64,000 bases of DNA, from positions 1-64,000 of the forward strand of contig URKA01000012.1 in assembly GCA_900548345.1 (NCBI GenBank), written 5' to 3'. Shown here piece by piece: positions 62,709 to 64,000 of this stretch. A program made the position numbers and the translations under genes. A model generated the notes under the pieces. It saw nothing but the letters and a program-made list of their open reading frames with translations. It made no database searches and was not told where the DNA came from. Numbering within the stretch: position 1 is the first letter of the stretch; the number at the start of each line of letters is the position of its first letter. The stretch is from an uncultured Paraprevotella sp. GTDB taxonomy: Bacteria > Bacteroidota > Bacteroidia > Bacteroidales > Bacteroidaceae.

Positions 62709-63743
62709 ATGAATCCGATAGCAATACGACTACTCTCACAGCAGCTTATCTGCCAGCAGTTTACGTATCCTACAGAGGTTGTGGCTCACATGGGTGCGAT
62801 GCAAGCCCAAGATTATCGTATGGTAAGGTGGGCCGTAGAGATGCGTACCAAGAGGCCGTCTGTCCAGGAGTTTCAAAAGGCATACAATACGGGGAGAATC
62901 ATCCGTCTCCATTTGCTAAGGGGGACATGGCAACTTGTTGCCGGTGAAGATTATTGGTGGATGCTTGACCTCTGTGCGCCTAATGCAAAGAGGATAATCA
63001 ACGGATGGATGAAGTCAAACCACATAACGATTGACGACAGGGAACTTTATTCCATCCGGGAAATACTGGTAAAAGTCACGGATGACAAAGAGAGTGCGAC
63101 GAAAGATGATTTTGCAGAGGCTTTGACTGCAAAAGGAATAACCATGGACAGCCATCGGCTGTCTTACCATATTCGTATGGCAGAACTGAGCGGTACTCTC
63201 TGCAGCGGAAACCTGTCACCCATGAAAGCGACATACGCTCTTGCGGATAAGAAAGTAAAGCGTACTCCGAAGTTGGACCGGGATGAAATGCTGATGTTGC
63301 TCACAAGGAAATACTTCCAAAGTCATTCACCGGCAACCTTTGAAGATTTTGTCTGGTGGACAGGAATGAGTTCCACTGATTGCCGCAAGGGAATGGAACT
63401 GTTGTCGGCGGAACTTCACGAAGAGACATGGCGTGGTTACACATTCTACCTGCTTTCCTCTTGCCGTACCAAAGGGTTCCGCAAAGGAACTACTCTGCTT
63501 CTGCCGCCGTTCGATGAATATCTGATTGGTTACAAGAGCCGGGAGCTGGTGATTGCATCCGGGCATACTTCTCATGCCTATACCCCAAATGGCATCTTCT
63601 TTCCTGTCATTGCCCATGATGGCACCATCTGTGGCAATTGGAAGCCGTGGGAAAAGCAACTTCAAACCAACTTCTTTGACAGCTCAAAAGAGCTTGAAAT
63701 TCCTGTCCGGCAATGGAATATGTTTTGCCGGACAAGAGGATAA
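62709..63743 (+). CDS. AlkZ-like winged-helix DNA glycosylase (HTH_42)
   Basis: 344 residues. The QxQ motif of AlkZ, which contacts the damaged base, is present as MQAQDY (~31-36). The tandem winged-helix domains continue with IIRLHLLRGTWQLVAGEDYWWML and SPATFEDFVWWTGMSSTDC. PPFDEYLIGYKSR precedes the C-terminal barrel. AlkZ removes alkylated or crosslinked bases. It follows yaaA directly, so the two stress genes are co-expressed. Confidence 0.85.
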   Translation: MNPIAIRLLSQQLICQQFTYPTEVVAHMGAMQAQDYRMVRWAVEMRTKRPSVQEFQKAYNTGRIIRLHLLRGTWQLVAGEDYWWMLDLCAPNAKRIINGWMKSNHITIDDRELYSIREILVKVTDDKESATKDDFAEALTAKGITMDSHRLSYHIRMAELSGTLCSGNLSPMKATYALADKKVKRTPKLDRDEMLMLLTRKYFQSHSPATFEDFVWWTGMSSTDCRKGMELLSAELHEETWRGYTFYLLSSCRTKGFRKGTTLLLPPFDEYLIGYKSRELVIASGHTSHAYTPNGIFFPVIAHDGTICGNWKPWEKQLQTNFFDSSKELEIPVRQWNMFCRTRG

Positions 63744-63778
63744 TCATGACATGTTGTCATTGCGTGTTTGGCTGCTGA

Positions 63779-63958
63779 TTACTCGGCAGGTGCCCATTTG
63801 CAGCGAACCGGAGAGACGATAGCGCCTTCTTCCTTCAACTGTTTCATGGCTTTGTCTACTTCCTTGCGGTCGATTCCGCTGAGTTCTGCAATCTTACCTG
63901 CATTCAAAGGAGTGCCTGCCTCCTTCATTGTGGCCAATACTTTTTCTTTTACTTCCAT
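63779..63958 (-). CDS. small winged-helix regulator-like protein
   Basis: 59 residues, too short for most gene finders. Start at 63958 (MEVKEKVLATMKEAGTPLNA), then GKIAELSGIDRKEVDKAMKQ and LKEEGAIVSPVRCKWAPAE, a clear HTH with a wing. Such mini-wHTH proteins are frequent in Bacteroides; target unknown. Convergent with the AlkZ-like gene. Confidence 0.75.
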   Translation of the reverse strand: MEVKEKVLATMKEAGTPLNAGKIAELSGIDRKEVDKAMKQLKEEGAIVSPVRCKWAPAE

Positions 63959-64000
63959 GATGACTGTAATTTTGTGGTTAATAATGTTTTCTTTATCCTG

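Overview
The window is a chromosomal segment of a gut-type Bacteroidales bacterium, most likely Bacteroidaceae (Bacteroides, Phocaeicola or a close relative). The evidence is the Bacteroidetes promoter form (TAnnTTTG at -7 with TTTG near -33) upstream of many genes, Bacteroidetes-only families (DUF4837, DUF4922, DUF4954, DUF6057, DUF6089, DUF6242), the order DUF6089-uppS-bamA-skp-skp-skp-murI, and secreted proteins ending in a Bacteroidetes C-terminal beta tail. I cannot resolve the genus. There are no rRNA genes, CRISPR arrays, transposase genes or SusC/SusD pairs. Most of the window is core genome.

Layout. 1-6.8 kb: a large secreted beta-helix/VCBS protein, its secreted partner and a DUF2059-like protein. 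6.9-7.05 kb: tRNA-Leu and tRNA-Gly. 7.1-12.6 kb (minus): prmC-recX-comF, then pyrE-SRPBCC-argH-lipoprotein. 12.6-22.0 kb (plus): ribD, then an envelope biogenesis run (DUF6242 lipoprotein, DUF6089 barrel, uppS, bamA, three Skp/OmpH chaperones, murI). 22.0-26.2 kb (minus): aroQ-pyk-O-methyltransferase-rbfA-LolC/E-like permease. 26.5-28.4 kb: a polytopic membrane protein fused to a TonB C-terminal domain. 28.5-31.9 kb: a GH2 beta-galactosidase and a membrane AraC regulator, both lacking their 5' ends and joined head to head. 32.2-35.9 kb: a five-gene arsenic-type cassette (arsR, arsF, arsG, arsE-like thioredoxin, permease) bounded by inverted copies of a ~59-bp repeat. 35.8-41.8 kb: S41 peptidase, a decayed stretch, an AAA/DUF4143 ATPase and glmM. 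41.8-51.4 kb (minus): DUF6057, DUF4954, then a likely peptidoglycan-sugar salvage set (MFS permease plus BadF-type kinase, like MurT/MurK) downstream of a 1295-residue fusion of glycosyltransferase, HIT/GalT-like and SpoIID domains. 51.9-59.2 kb (plus): rlmN, DUF4837, pdxA, a flippase-like protein, a sigma-54 activator, lptE, a TPR protein and secG. 59.3-64 kb: acetyltransferase, a repeat-bounded 0.3-kb element, thioredoxin-alcohol dehydrogenase-yaaA-AlkZ-like glycosylase, and a small winged-helix protein.

The most unusual content is repeat DNA. A 22-bp unit with core ACCTGTG is tandemly arrayed at exact 22-bp period at four loci: three intergenic, and one inside the DUF4954 coding sequence, where three periods (66 bp) preserve the frame. 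A separate 21-bp-period AAAGTTTT array lies between two convergent genes. The ~59-bp terminal repeat occurs four times as two inverted pairs, one pair around the arsenic cassette and one around an ORF-less 0.3-kb element that itself carries a 22-bp array. A 23-bp alternating purine-pyrimidine tract occurs twice, once in the same DUF4954 gene. Two tandem hairpins at 31957-32060 have different arms that still pair. I do not recognise any of these as a named repeat family.
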